A stretch of DNA of 64,000 bases from positions 62,001 through 126,000 of the forward strand of contig NZ_BIMC01000002.1 in the NCBI RefSeq assembly GCF_004000885.1, in the 5' to 3' direction. The translations under genes and the position numbers were made by a program. The notes beneath the pieces were generated by a model that saw only the letters and a program-made list of their open reading frames with translations, did not search any database and had not been told where the DNA came from. The number at the start of each line of letters is the position of its first letter. Positions within the stretch are counted from its first letter, which is position 1. The stretch comes from Paenibacillus glucanolyticus NBRC 15330 (GTDB taxonomy: Bacteria > Bacillota > Bacilli > Paenibacillales > Paenibacillaceae). Below, piece after piece: positions 52,890 through 61,207 of the stretch.

Positions 52890-53831
52890 ATGAAGAACAA
52901 GATTGGTGTATTGGTTATGTCCTACGGCACACCTGAGAACATGGAAGGAATCGAGAGTTATTATACCCATATCCGTCGCGGAAACAAGCCGACGGAGGAG
53001 CAGCTTAAGGAGCTGACCGACCGCTATGAGGCGATTGTGGGAGGTGTGTTTCCGCTCCGTGAGAACACAGATCGTCAGGTTCGGACGCTGCAGGATACGT
53101 TAAATGTAGATCCGCGCAGTGCCGACCTTGAATTTGTATGCTATCAGGGATTGAAGCACGCTGCCCCGTACATTGAAGACGGTGTTGAGCAAATGGTGCA
53201 GGACGGCATTAAGGAAGCTGTCGGCATCGTGCTTGCTCCCCATTATTCCACGATGAGTGTGGGTTCCTATGTGAAGCGTGCTCAAGCCAAAGCGGATGAG
53301 CTGGGACTTCAGATTTCGTTCGTGGAGAGTTATCACATGCACCCGAAACTGATCGAGGCTTTTGCAGGCCGCGTGTCTGCCAAGCTGAATCAGTTCGAAG
53401 AGGCAGGCGCTGATCGGGACAGCGTGAGAGTGCTGTTTAGCGCGCACAGTCTTCCTGAGCGTATCTTGTCCGTAGGAGATCCTTATCAGGAGCAGCTGCT
53501 TGAGACTTCCAAAGCAGTAGCGGAAAGAGCTGGCGTGAAGAAATGGCAGTTTACTTGGCAAAGTGCGGGCCGGACAGCCGAGCCTTGGCTTGGCCCGGAT
53601 ATTCTGGACACACTGCAAACTCTGAATAAAGAGGAGCAGGTTGAGGATGTGCTGGTTGCACCGGTCGGATTCGTATCAGACCATCTTGAGGTATTGTATG
53701 ATCTGGATATCGAAGCCAAAAGCATTGCCAAGGAAATGGATATGCGGCTTGAGCGTATCGATTCGCTGAACAGCGATCCGCTCTATATGGAAGCGCTCAG
53801 TGATTCCGTGATCACGCTGATTGGACTGTAA
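52890..53831 (+). CDS. hemH: Ferrochelatase (coproporphyrin III ferrochelatase type)
   Basis: Inserts Fe(II) into coproporphyrin III in the Gram-positive haem pathway. His186 in LFSAHSLPERI and the Glu in GFVSDHLEVLYDLD are the metal-site residues. 313 residues is the normal soluble length for Firmicutes. GAGGTGA lies before the ATG. In B. subtilis hemE-hemH is followed by hemY; here no coproporphyrinogen oxidase follows, and a terminator occurs instead. Confidence 0.94.
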   Translation: MKNKIGVLVMSYGTPENMEGIESYYTHIRRGNKPTEEQLKELTDRYEAIVGGVFPLRENTDRQVRTLQDTLNVDPRSADLEFVCYQGLKHAAPYIEDGVEQMVQDGIKEAVGIVLAPHYSTMSVGSYVKRAQAKADELGLQISFVESYHMHPKLIEAFAGRVSAKLNQFEEAGADRDSVRVLFSAHSLPERILSVGDPYQEQLLETSKAVAERAGVKKWQFTWQSAGRTAEPWLGPDILDTLQTLNKEEQVEDVLVAPVGFVSDHLEVLYDLDIEAKSIAKEMDMRLERIDSLNSDPLYMEALSDSVITLIGL

Positions 53832-53871
53832 AGCCGTTATTCGCAAAATTTGAATATGAAACATGGATATA

Positions 53872-53902
53872 GAACTCCCCGGTGACGGGGGGTTCTATTC
53901 TT
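53872..53902 (+). terminator. Terminator after hemEH
   Basis: GAACTCCCC pairs with GGGGGGTTC (one G-T pair) with a 6-base loop, followed by TATTCTTT. Confidence 0.7.
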
Positions 53903-53913
53903 TGCCGGGAAGC

Positions 53914-53922
53914 TGGTATAAT
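53914..53922 (+). promoter_or_regulatory. Extended -10 promoter of the CapA gene
   Basis: TGGTATAAT fits TGnTATAAT exactly and lies about 60 bp before the ATG. It follows directly on the hemEH terminator. Confidence 0.55.
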
Positions 53923-53980
53923 AGAGGGAGCGACTTATTGCGCTATTGCGCGATCTTATAAGTGAATAAAGGAGTGACCT

Positions 53981-55297
53981 ATGCAACTGTCACGATCAGA
54001 GAAGAGCAAGGCCGAGAAGAAGGCCCGTAAGCAGCGAACCGGACAGGTTTGGATCATACTCAACCTATGTCTGATTTTGATGATTGCTGCTTTGCTTGTC
54101 TATCATTTTAAATTTAGAGAAGATCCTGTTCAACAAACGGCACATCTGCCTGGTATGCCGGAATTTGGCGTGGAAGGGAACGATCCGGATCAGCCGGGTT
54201 CCGGGCAGCAGTCCGGCGGCGAGGGAACGGATTCGGCCCACCCGAATACGGATGAGCCCGATGAACAATGGGATCCCGATACATCCGAACCTGCAGACAG
54301 TGGAGCCGATGAACCAGCCGGCACCAATGACAACCAACGGGTGATCATGCATTTTGCCGGGGATACCTTATTCTCTGGCAAAGTGGAGGATGCGCTGAAG
54401 AGACATGGGTATGACTATCCATACAAGCACTTGGGCACCGCATTTCTGGAGGATGATTTGACCGTTCTCAATCTGGAGACCCCGGTCACGACCGGGGGAG
54501 TTGGCGCGGCCAATAAGAAATTTGTATTCAAGACCTCGCCTGAGGTTCTGCCTTCCCTTCGAGAAGCAGGGATAGAAGCTGTTAATCTGGCTAACAATCA
54601 CATTCTCGACCAAGGTCAGGAAGGACTTCTGGATACCTTGAAACATCTGAAGGACCATGATATCCGCTATGTTGGAGCAGGCCGTAATGAAGAAGAAGCC
54701 TTTGCGGCACAGTATTTCGAGCTGCAGGGCATGACGGTTGCACTGCTTGGATTCAGCCGTGTCCTCCCGGAGACGTCCTGGTATGCCCTGGAGAACAGGC
54801 CGGGCGTAGCGGGTGCCTATGATCACGTTCTGCCGAAGGCGGTTGAAGCGATTCAGGACGCGCGTTCCAAAGCCGATCTGGTCGTTGTGATCGCCCATTG
54901 GGGAGAAGAGCTTCACAAGACGCCAAATTCATACCAGATCAATCTGTCGCGTGCGTTCATTGACGGTGGAGCGGATCTGATTATCGGAGGGCATCCGCAT
55001 GTGCTGCAGGGCTTGGAGCAGTATAAAGGCAAATGGATCGCGTACAGCACCGGCAATTTTATATTTACCAAATCGGGGAATGCCGATACGTGGAGCACTG
55101 CCGTATTCCAAGCCTCGTGCAGCCGTCAAGGAGACTGTGACCTGAAGCTGACGCCATACCGAACGGAGATCGGACAGGTCATTCCGCTGGAAGGCGAAGA
55201 AGCTCAAGCTTTGCTGCAGGAGGTACAGAAGCGATCCATCGGCGGTGTCAAAATAGCACCGGATGGTGAAGTTATAACAGGTAAAACAGTGGAATAA
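53981..55297 (+). CDS. CapA-family protein (poly-gamma-glutamate synthesis-type metallophosphatase fold)
   Basis: A 438-residue membrane-anchored protein: basic N-terminus (KSKAEKKARKQR), one helix at about residues 23-42, a disordered acidic Gly/Pro/Asp-rich linker (about 50-115), then a CapA domain with IMHFAGDTLFSGKVED, TVLNLETPVT, NLANNHILDQG and IIGGHPHVLQG, the conserved metallo-site motifs. CapA helps to make or export poly-gamma-glutamate capsule, but no capB or capC is adjacent, so another envelope role is possible. Confidence 0.83.
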   Translation: MQLSRSEKSKAEKKARKQRTGQVWIILNLCLILMIAALLVYHFKFREDPVQQTAHLPGMPEFGVEGNDPDQPGSGQQSGGEGTDSAHPNTDEPDEQWDPDTSEPADSGADEPAGTNDNQRVIMHFAGDTLFSGKVEDALKRHGYDYPYKHLGTAFLEDDLTVLNLETPVTTGGVGAANKKFVFKTSPEVLPSLREAGIEAVNLANNHILDQGQEGLLDTLKHLKDHDIRYVGAGRNEEEAFAAQYFELQGMTVALLGFSRVLPETSWYALENRPGVAGAYDHVLPKAVEAIQDARSKADLVVVIAHWGEELHKTPNSYQINLSRAFIDGGADLIIGGHPHVLQGLEQYKGKWIAYSTGNFIFTKSGNADTWSTAVFQASCSRQGDCDLKLTPYRTEIGQVIPLEGEEAQALLQEVQKRSIGGVKIAPDGEVITGKTVE

Positions 55298-55335
55298 TGT
55301 TAATTCGTTAACAGTTACACCAAGGAGGTCCCACC

Positions 55336-56109
55336 ATGAACAATTTATGTGTGGCTCACCGGGGATTTTCCGGTATCGCACCTGAAAATACGCGCGCAGC
55401 CATTCAGATGGCGATGGATGAGCCTTTTGTGCACTGGATGGAAATCGATGTGCAGCTGACTCAGGATGGAGTCCCTGTAGTCATACATGATTTCAGCGTA
55501 GATCGTACGACAACAGGCCGGGGCAAGGTGAAGGATCTAACTTGGCAGGAAATCCGGAGAATGGACGCTGGAGAATGGAAGGGACGTCAATTCAGGGGGG
55601 AGCAGGTTCCTTCACTGGATGAAGTCTTGCAGCTTGTCAAAGGACGATTGAAACTTAATATCGAGCTCAAGACGAGCGGAGATATGTATCCAGGTCTGGA
55701 AGAGGCTGTGCTGGAGCGGGTCCATGCTCACCGGATGCTCCCGGATGTGGTGCTCACCTCCTTCGAGCCGAAAGCCTTGATTAAAGCGAAGGAACTGGAT
55801 CCCGAAGTGAATACAGGACTTATTATCGATGCTCATCCCCGTAATTTGTTATCACGCTTGAAGCAAATGAAATGCTCTTTTTTATCCATTGGTTATTCTC
55901 ATCTGGATGCAGCCTTTGCGTCGGATTTGGTGAAGAATGGCATCACCCCCATGGCGTGGACGGTGGATGATGCGAAAAGTATGAGATCACTGGCAAGAAT
56001 GAATCCGGCCATCATGATCTGCACGAACCGGCCCGATACTTGGGGTCAGATTTTTATTCATAAAATTGCACCAAAAGTTCCATTCTGGCGAAGAAAATGG
56101 AGGTTTTAA
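55336..56109 (+). CDS. Glycerophosphodiester phosphodiesterase
   Basis: Hydrolyses glycerophosphodiesters to glycerol-3-phosphate and alcohol. The catalytic site is clear: His8-Arg9 in CVAHRGFSG, ENT, Glu37-x-Asp39 in MEIDVQLTQDG, and VIHDFSVDRTT with the second His. At 257 residues and without a signal peptide it is a cytoplasmic type. AAGGAGG precedes the ATG. It is four bases from the FAH gene, whose ribosome site lies within the end of this one, so they are coupled. Confidence 0.9.
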   Translation: MNNLCVAHRGFSGIAPENTRAAIQMAMDEPFVHWMEIDVQLTQDGVPVVIHDFSVDRTTTGRGKVKDLTWQEIRRMDAGEWKGRQFRGEQVPSLDEVLQLVKGRLKLNIELKTSGDMYPGLEEAVLERVHAHRMLPDVVLTSFEPKALIKAKELDPEVNTGLIIDAHPRNLLSRLKQMKCSFLSIGYSHLDAAFASDLVKNGITPMAWTVDDAKSMRSLARMNPAIMICTNRPDTWGQIFIHKIAPKVPFWRRKWRF

Positions 56110-56112
56110 TGT

Positions 56113-56736
56113 ATGTGTGCCCTAGTCAATAACGTATATTGCGTTGGTCGTAATTATCAATTGCATGCCGCCGAGCTCGGCAATGCCGTGCCGGAAGAAC
56201 CGATGATCTTTCTCAAGCCTTCCCATGCGGTCGTTCCGCTGGACGGAAGCGTGCTGCAGCTGCCCCTGGATCGCGGCAGTCTTCATTTTGAAGGGGAGCT
56301 TGTCATTCAGCTCGCGGAGGATTACTCTCCAGGGATGACGGTTGATGAGCTTGTAAAAACAATGGCCCTTGGCATTGATTTCACACTGCGTGACGTTCAG
56401 ACGGTGATTAAGGAGAAGGGGCATCCATGGACCGCGGCGAAAGCCTTCAAATCCTCTGCGCCCCTTACCCCATCCATAACATTCCCGGGAACCGCAAAGC
56501 TGGCGGCTACGGATTTCACCGTATTGAAGAATGGCGATGAGGTGCAGCGGGGGAACGTGAAGGATATGATCTTCTCCCTTCAGCGCATTATTGATTATAT
56601 TGGCGAATTTTATGGTCTTGGCAAAGGGGATTTAATCTTCACGGGAACGCCGGCAGGTGTCGGTCCAACTGAATCGGGGGATGTATTCGAGTTATTCTGG
56701 GGAGACATCCGTCTGGGCCGCTGCGAAATCGGGTAA
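56113..56736 (+). CDS. Fumarylacetoacetate hydrolase family protein
   Basis: A 207-residue short member of the FAH family, which cleaves or decarboxylates beta-diketo and 2-oxo acids with Mg2+. Metal ligands are suggested by HFEGELVIQL (Glu-x-Glu) and GIDFTLRDVQ (Asp); the terminal IFTGTPAGVGPTESGD is diagnostic. It is coupled to the GDPD gene and 30 bp before the DUF92 gene. Specific substrate unknown; oxaloacetate decarboxylase or acylpyruvase activity is common in small members. Confidence 0.85.
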   Translation: MCALVNNVYCVGRNYQLHAAELGNAVPEEPMIFLKPSHAVVPLDGSVLQLPLDRGSLHFEGELVIQLAEDYSPGMTVDELVKTMALGIDFTLRDVQTVIKEKGHPWTAAKAFKSSAPLTPSITFPGTAKLAATDFTVLKNGDEVQRGNVKDMIFSLQRIIDYIGEFYGLGKGDLIFTGTPAGVGPTESGDVFELFWGDIRLGRCEIG

Positions 56737-56766
56737 TCTGGCAAGCTATCATGGGAGGGATTGCAG

Positions 56767-57573
56767 ATGGATTGGCTGATTGGAGCCGCAGGCGCCATCA
56801 TTGTTGCGGGAGCGGCCTACCGGAAACGATCGCTATCGGAATCCGGAGCCGCTGCCGCTATTCTGATGGGCACCATATATTATGGAGCAGGGAACGTGTT
56901 TTGGTTCGGGACCCTGCTTCTTTTTTTCATTACTTCTACGCTGCTCTCCCGATATGGAAAGAAACGCAAGGCTGATCTGGAGAAATCTTATGCCAAGACC
57001 GGCCGGAGGGATGCAGGACAAGTATTCGCCAACGGCGGTATCGGCATGGTGCTGTGTCTGTTAAACGCATGGGCTCCGTCCGAGTTGTGGGTGCTGCTGT
57101 TTATAGGGGTCATGGCTACGGTGACGGCAGATACCTGGGCGACGGAGTTAGGAAGCCTCAGCCGGCGGCCGCCGCGTTCTGTCCTTAACGGAAAGGTGCT
57201 GACTGCCGGAGAATCGGGAGGCGTATCCTGGGCGGGCTCCATAGCGGCAGCGGCAGGGAGTGTACTGATCGGAGCCGGGGGATGGCTGCTGGCTGAATGG
57301 AGCGGTATGAACGCGGAGTTACTCTCATATGTTCTGGCGGCCCTTGCCGGGGGATTGGTCGGTGCATTTGCTGACTCATATCTCGGGGCGGCTGTACAGG
57401 TGATGTATCGCTGCTCGGCGTGCGGTAAAACTGTCGAGGTGGCGCAGCACTGCGGACAGGAGACCGAACGCATGCGAGGGTATTCGTGGATGTCCAATGA
57501 TGCCGTCAATCTGCTCAGCTCACTTCTTGGCGGGGCAGCAGCATATGGGACTGCAGTGCTGGTTGCGTTATAA
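56767..57573 (+). CDS. DUF92 family membrane protein
   Basis: A 268-residue protein with six to seven membrane helices and the DUF92 motifs: GAAAAILMGTIYYGAG, ARTGRRDAGQVFANGG-like (KTGRRDAGQVFANGG) and TWATELGSLSRRPPRSVL. Plant homologue VTE6 is a phytyl-phosphate kinase, so a lipid-phosphate kinase role is possible, but bacterial function is untested. ATG 56767 has GGGAGG eight bases upstream, better than TTG 56761. Confidence 0.83.
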   Translation: MDWLIGAAGAIIVAGAAYRKRSLSESGAAAAILMGTIYYGAGNVFWFGTLLLFFITSTLLSRYGKKRKADLEKSYAKTGRRDAGQVFANGGIGMVLCLLNAWAPSELWVLLFIGVMATVTADTWATELGSLSRRPPRSVLNGKVLTAGESGGVSWAGSIAAAAGSVLIGAGGWLLAEWSGMNAELLSYVLAALAGGLVGAFADSYLGAAVQVMYRCSACGKTVEVAQHCGQETERMRGYSWMSNDAVNLLSSLLGGAAAYGTAVLVAL

Positions 57574-57587
57574 TGTAGTTCATTCAT

Positions 57588-57610
57588 CGATTAACGATTA
57601 ACGATTAACG
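57588..57610 (+). repeat. Three 7-bp tandem repeats upstream of the ABC-F gene
   Basis: CGATTAA is repeated three times head to tail followed by CG, in the 68-bp gap between the DUF92 and ABC-F genes. The origin is probably slippage; a regulatory role cannot be excluded. Confidence 0.7.
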
Positions 57611-57641
57611 AAATCTATAGATGTAAGTAGGGATCAGACCA

Positions 57642-59597
57642 ATGAATATCTTGACCGTAGAGCAGGTAAACAAAAGTTATGGAGATAAAATACTGTTTCA
57701 AGATGCATCCTTCGGCATGGAGGATCAGGACAAGATTGGCATCATCGGCGTAAACGGTACAGGAAAATCTACGTTTCTGCGCGTTGTCGCAGGACTTGAG
57801 CCGCCTGACTCCGGTAAAATATCGATGGGCAATCGCATCCGGGTGCGCTATCTTGCTCAGAATCCCGAGTTTGATCCGGATAAAACCGTTCTGCAGCAGG
57901 TGTTTGAAGGGGATCTCCCCGAGATGAAGGCCGTCCGGGAATATACCGAAACAATGGAGCTGCTGGAGCTCCATCCGGGCCATGAAGAGCTGCAGCAGAA
58001 ATTGCTGAAGCTCAATCAGACGCTGGATTCGCTGCAGGCATGGCAGCTGGAGAGTGATGCAAAGACCATTCTGTCCAAGCTTGGAATACGCCATTATGAG
58101 GCGAGAATGGGGACACTCTCGGGTGGACAGCGCAAGCGGGTGGCTTTAGCCGCTGCCTTGATCCAACCGTCGGATTTACTCATATTGGACGAGCCGACCA
58201 ACCATATCGACAACGAATCTGTAGCCTGGCTTGAGCAGTACTTGCAGAAGCGCCGGGGCGCCCTGCTTATGATTACGCATGATCGGTATTTTCTGGACCG
58301 GGTGGCCAATGTCATGCTGGAGTTGGATCATGGGCGGCTGTTCCGATATGAGGCGAATTACAGCCGTTTCCTGGAGCTGAAGGCAGAGCGCGAGGAGCGG
58401 GAAGCCGCATCCGAACAAAAGCGCCAGAATCTGCTGCGGAACGAGCTTGCCTGGATTCGCAGAGGAGCAAAGGCCCGTACGACCAAGCAGAAGGCGAGAA
58501 TCGACCGTTTCGAGAAACTGAAGGATCAGGAGATCATACAGGGCTCCGGTGATCTGGACGTCTCGGTTGCTTCCACCCGTCTCGGCCGCAAAATTCTAGA
58601 GATTGAAGGTCTCCGTAAGACGGTCGGCGACAACATATTGATTGAGGATCTATCTTACATCGCCGTGCCCGAGGATCGGATCGGTATCGTGGGTCCGAAC
58701 GGGAGCGGTAAATCCACGCTGCTGAATCTCATTGCCGGAAGGCTTCAACCGGATGCCGGCGAAGTCGTGCTTGGGCCAACGGTTAAACTGGGTTATTTCA
58801 CCCAAGAGCATCAGGAGATGGATGGCAGTCAGCGCGTGATCGAGTATATCAAGGATGAGGCAGAGGTTGTTCGTACGGCGGACGGCTCTGCCATTACCGC
58901 GGCCCAGATGCTGGAACGCTTCCTGTTCCCGCCTGCGCTGCAGTGGACGCCGATAGCGAAATTGTCCGGAGGCGAGAAGCGCCGGTTGTACCTGCTGCGA
59001 GTGCTGATGAGTGCGCCGAACGTGCTGCTGCTGGATGAACCGACAAATGATCTGGACATACCGACATTGTCCGTTCTGGAGCAGTATCTGGATGAGTTTC
59101 CGGGTGTTGTCATCGTGGTATCCCATGACCGGTTTTTCCTGGATCGAACCATGGATAAAGTCATGGCGTTTGAGGGCATGGGGCAGATTCGTGTCCATGT
59201 TGGCTCTTACAGCGAGTACGCAGAGTGGATGCAGCGTCATGGCAGCGAGGCTGCCGGAAGCAAGACGGATGCAGCCGGTGGCAGTGGCGCTAAATCAGCA
59301 TCGGGAAGCAACACGGTGCCGGGCAGCAGTTCAAGTAAAGATACACCGCGCGAACGTCTGAAATTCAGTTATAAAGAGCAGCGGGAATTTGAGCAGATTG
59401 ATGGTCTGATCGAAGCTGCCGAGAACAAGCTTGTATCCGTTCAATCGGAGATGGAAACCGCCGGCAGCGACGCAGCCAGGCTTCAGGAGCTGATGCGGGC
59501 TCAGGAGGAAACGGAGCGTGAGCTGGAGCATCTGATGGAGCGCTGGACCTATCTGAACGAGCTTGCCGAGAAAATTGAGCAGAGCAAGAAATCCTGA
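57642..59597 (+). CDS. ABC-F family ATPase (YfmR/Uup-like)
   Basis: Cytoplasmic ribosome-associated ATPase with two ABC domains. Domain 1 has GVNGTGKST (36-44), LSGGQRKRVALA and LLILDEPTNHID; domain 2 has GPNGSGKST, LSGGEKRRLYLL and LLLDEPTNDLD. The linker between them is rich in Arg/Lys (RRGAKARTTKQKARIDRF), as expected for the P-site tRNA-interaction motif. A Gly/Ser linker near 545-575 leads to a C-terminal coiled coil, as in Uup. Such proteins help stalled ribosomes; resistance to an antibiotic is less likely. Confidence 0.9.
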   Translation: MNILTVEQVNKSYGDKILFQDASFGMEDQDKIGIIGVNGTGKSTFLRVVAGLEPPDSGKISMGNRIRVRYLAQNPEFDPDKTVLQQVFEGDLPEMKAVREYTETMELLELHPGHEELQQKLLKLNQTLDSLQAWQLESDAKTILSKLGIRHYEARMGTLSGGQRKRVALAAALIQPSDLLILDEPTNHIDNESVAWLEQYLQKRRGALLMITHDRYFLDRVANVMLELDHGRLFRYEANYSRFLELKAEREEREAASEQKRQNLLRNELAWIRRGAKARTTKQKARIDRFEKLKDQEIIQGSGDLDVSVASTRLGRKILEIEGLRKTVGDNILIEDLSYIAVPEDRIGIVGPNGSGKSTLLNLIAGRLQPDAGEVVLGPTVKLGYFTQEHQEMDGSQRVIEYIKDEAEVVRTADGSAITAAQMLERFLFPPALQWTPIAKLSGGEKRRLYLLRVLMSAPNVLLLDEPTNDLDIPTLSVLEQYLDEFPGVVIVVSHDRFFLDRTMDKVMAFEGMGQIRVHVGSYSEYAEWMQRHGSEAAGSKTDAAGGSGAKSASGSNTVPGSSSSKDTPRERLKFSYKEQREFEQIDGLIEAAENKLVSVQSEMETAGSDAARLQELMRAQEETERELEHLMERWTYLNELAEKIEQSKKS

Positions 59598-59624
59598 TGC
59601 ATCAGGCAGGTTCAAAGAGAAAAT

Positions 59625-59664
59625 AAGGGGCGTCCCCAGGCCTTGTGCCTTGGGGACGCCCCTT
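59625..59664. terminator. Bidirectional terminator between ABC-F and M42 genes
   Basis: AAGGGGCGTCCCCA and its complement TGGGGACGCCCCTT form a long perfect stem around a 12-base loop, between convergent genes. Confidence 0.8.
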
Positions 59665-59678
59665 ACCTATAGAGCGGT

Positions 59679-60716
59679 TTATTTCACGTAGGCTGCCAGC
59701 AGTTTGACGGTGTTAAGAACCGCCTGTTTGTGCGTTCTTTCCATCGCGTGGGATGCATGGACGCCGGGACCGATCAACGCAGCTTTGATGTTGCTGCCTG
59801 CGGAGAGCGCCGCCGAAGCATCGGAGCCGTAATGAGGATAAATATCAACGGCATATGCAATGCCTTCGCTCTCGGCCAGTTCAATCAAACGACTGGTCAT
59901 GTCGTAGTCATAAGGGCCGGACGAGTCCTTGGCACAGATGGACACGTCGGTTTCCTTGCAGCTTAAATCATCGCCGATACAGCCCATATCCACCGCAATC
60001 ATTTCATTGATGTCGGCAGGAATGTAGGCTGCGCCGTGTCCAACCTCTTCGTAGTTGGAGATAAGGAGTTTTACATTATATTTGGGCTTCCAGTTATCGC
60101 GCTTCATGCTTTCGAGCAAGCCGAAGAGTGCAGCGACGCTGGCTTTGTCATCCAGATGACGTGATTTGATGTAACCGCTGGGAGTAATGACCGCACGGGC
60201 ATCAAAGGAGACGAAGTCTCCAACGCCGATGCCGAATTTTTTTACATCATCGGCTGATTCAACTAATTCGTCGATCCGAACCTCCATATTGGCTTCCTGG
60301 CGCTTTAAATCACGGGCGTCACTGTATACGTGAACCGAAGGATGGGTGGAGAGGATGGTTCCGGTATATGTCTTGCCGCTGCGTGTATGGATGATGCAGT
60401 ATTCATTCTCAATGCTGTTCATCATGTATCCGCCAACGGAGGTAAGCCGGAGCGTACCTTCCGATTTCACGGCACGAACCATCGCGCCAAGGGTGTCGAC
60501 GTGAGCGCTCAGCCCGATCGTACGGCTGCTGTCTTGTCCAGCGATGGACAGGATGGCGCCGCCTTTTTCGTTCCATGTAAGAGGAACATCAAGGGAAGCC
60601 GCTTCCTGTTCAATCCGCTTCATAATGGTGTGGGTATAGCCGGTAGGACTCGGTGTATCGAGCAATGCCTTAAGCAGGTCCAATACGTATGTTTCATTCG
60701 GTTGTATAGCAGACAT
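59679..60716 (-). CDS. M42-family metallopeptidase (glutamyl aminopeptidase / FrvX-like)
   Basis: Cytoplasmic two-metal aminopeptidase of 345 residues. The metal ligands appear in order: AHVDTLG (His, Asp), HLDDKASVAA (Asp), NYEEVGHG (catalytic Glu and ligand Glu), VDMGCIGDD (Asp) and SHAMERTH (His). It belongs to the group that forms large tetrahedral dodecamers. It is divergent in name from CelM endoglucanases, an old misannotation. GGAGG lies before the ATG. Likely role: peptide turnover. Confidence 0.9.
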   Translation of the reverse strand: MSAIQPNETYVLDLLKALLDTPSPTGYTHTIMKRIEQEAASLDVPLTWNEKGGAILSIAGQDSSRTIGLSAHVDTLGAMVRAVKSEGTLRLTSVGGYMMNSIENEYCIIHTRSGKTYTGTILSTHPSVHVYSDARDLKRQEANMEVRIDELVESADDVKKFGIGVGDFVSFDARAVITPSGYIKSRHLDDKASVAALFGLLESMKRDNWKPKYNVKLLISNYEEVGHGAAYIPADINEMIAVDMGCIGDDLSCKETDVSICAKDSSGPYDYDMTSRLIELAESEGIAYAVDIYPHYGSDASAALSAGSNIKAALIGPGVHASHAMERTHKQAVLNTVKLLAAYVK

Positions 60717-60771
60717 TAGATGTCAGGCCTCCTTGTTTCTTTCATTCATATTGATTCATCATCCGGGGACA

Positions 60772-61101
60772 TCAGGGTTCAGCAGGGGTGTCCTTCGGAT
60801 CTTTTTTCATTTCCTCGTCCGCAGCTTGCATTTCAGGAGTGTATCCCGTTACTTCACGGATATGTATAAGTTGTTCCGCTAACGAACGGATTTCCTTCTG
60901 CATTTGATATTGACGGTAAATGCCGAATGTACCGACAATCAGTCCCCCGATCAGAGAGCATCCGATAATGAGCAGAATCAGCGGTACGTTGACAGTACCG
61001 AACAACAGGTTTACTGCAACGGGATTGACATTGATCACGGCAAATACGGCTGTAATAAGGGCAAACAATAAAGCTGCGATTAGTGACCATTGAATTTTCA
61101 T
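60772..61101 (-). CDS. LapA-domain (DUF1049) membrane protein
   Basis: A 109-residue protein with two membrane helices (WSLIAALLFALITAVFAVI and VPLILLIIGCSLIGGLIVGT) joined by NVNPVAVNLLFGTV, the LapA/DUF1049 signature, and a charged coiled-coil tail. In enterobacteria LapA acts in LPS regulation; in Firmicutes the role is unknown. The frame opens earlier, but AAGGAGG before ATG 61101 fixes the start. Confidence 0.82.
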   Translation of the reverse strand: MKIQWSLIAALLFALITAVFAVINVNPVAVNLLFGTVNVPLILLIIGCSLIGGLIVGTFGIYRQYQMQKEIRSLAEQLIHIREVTGYTPEMQAADEEMKKDPKDTPAEP

Positions 61102-61207
61102 AGGGAACACCTCCTTCCTCAAACAGTATAAAATCCCTTGCCTGTAAAGGGCAAGGGATTTTATTCCACTGGTCAATTGAGAATGATGCATCTCGCTCAA
61201 GCATTGA

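Noticed and set aside
57588..57610. Tandem CGATTAA repeats considered as a CRISPR or iteron array
   Set aside because: Only three 7-bp units without spacers and no replication or cas gene nearby; slippage is the simpler explanation.
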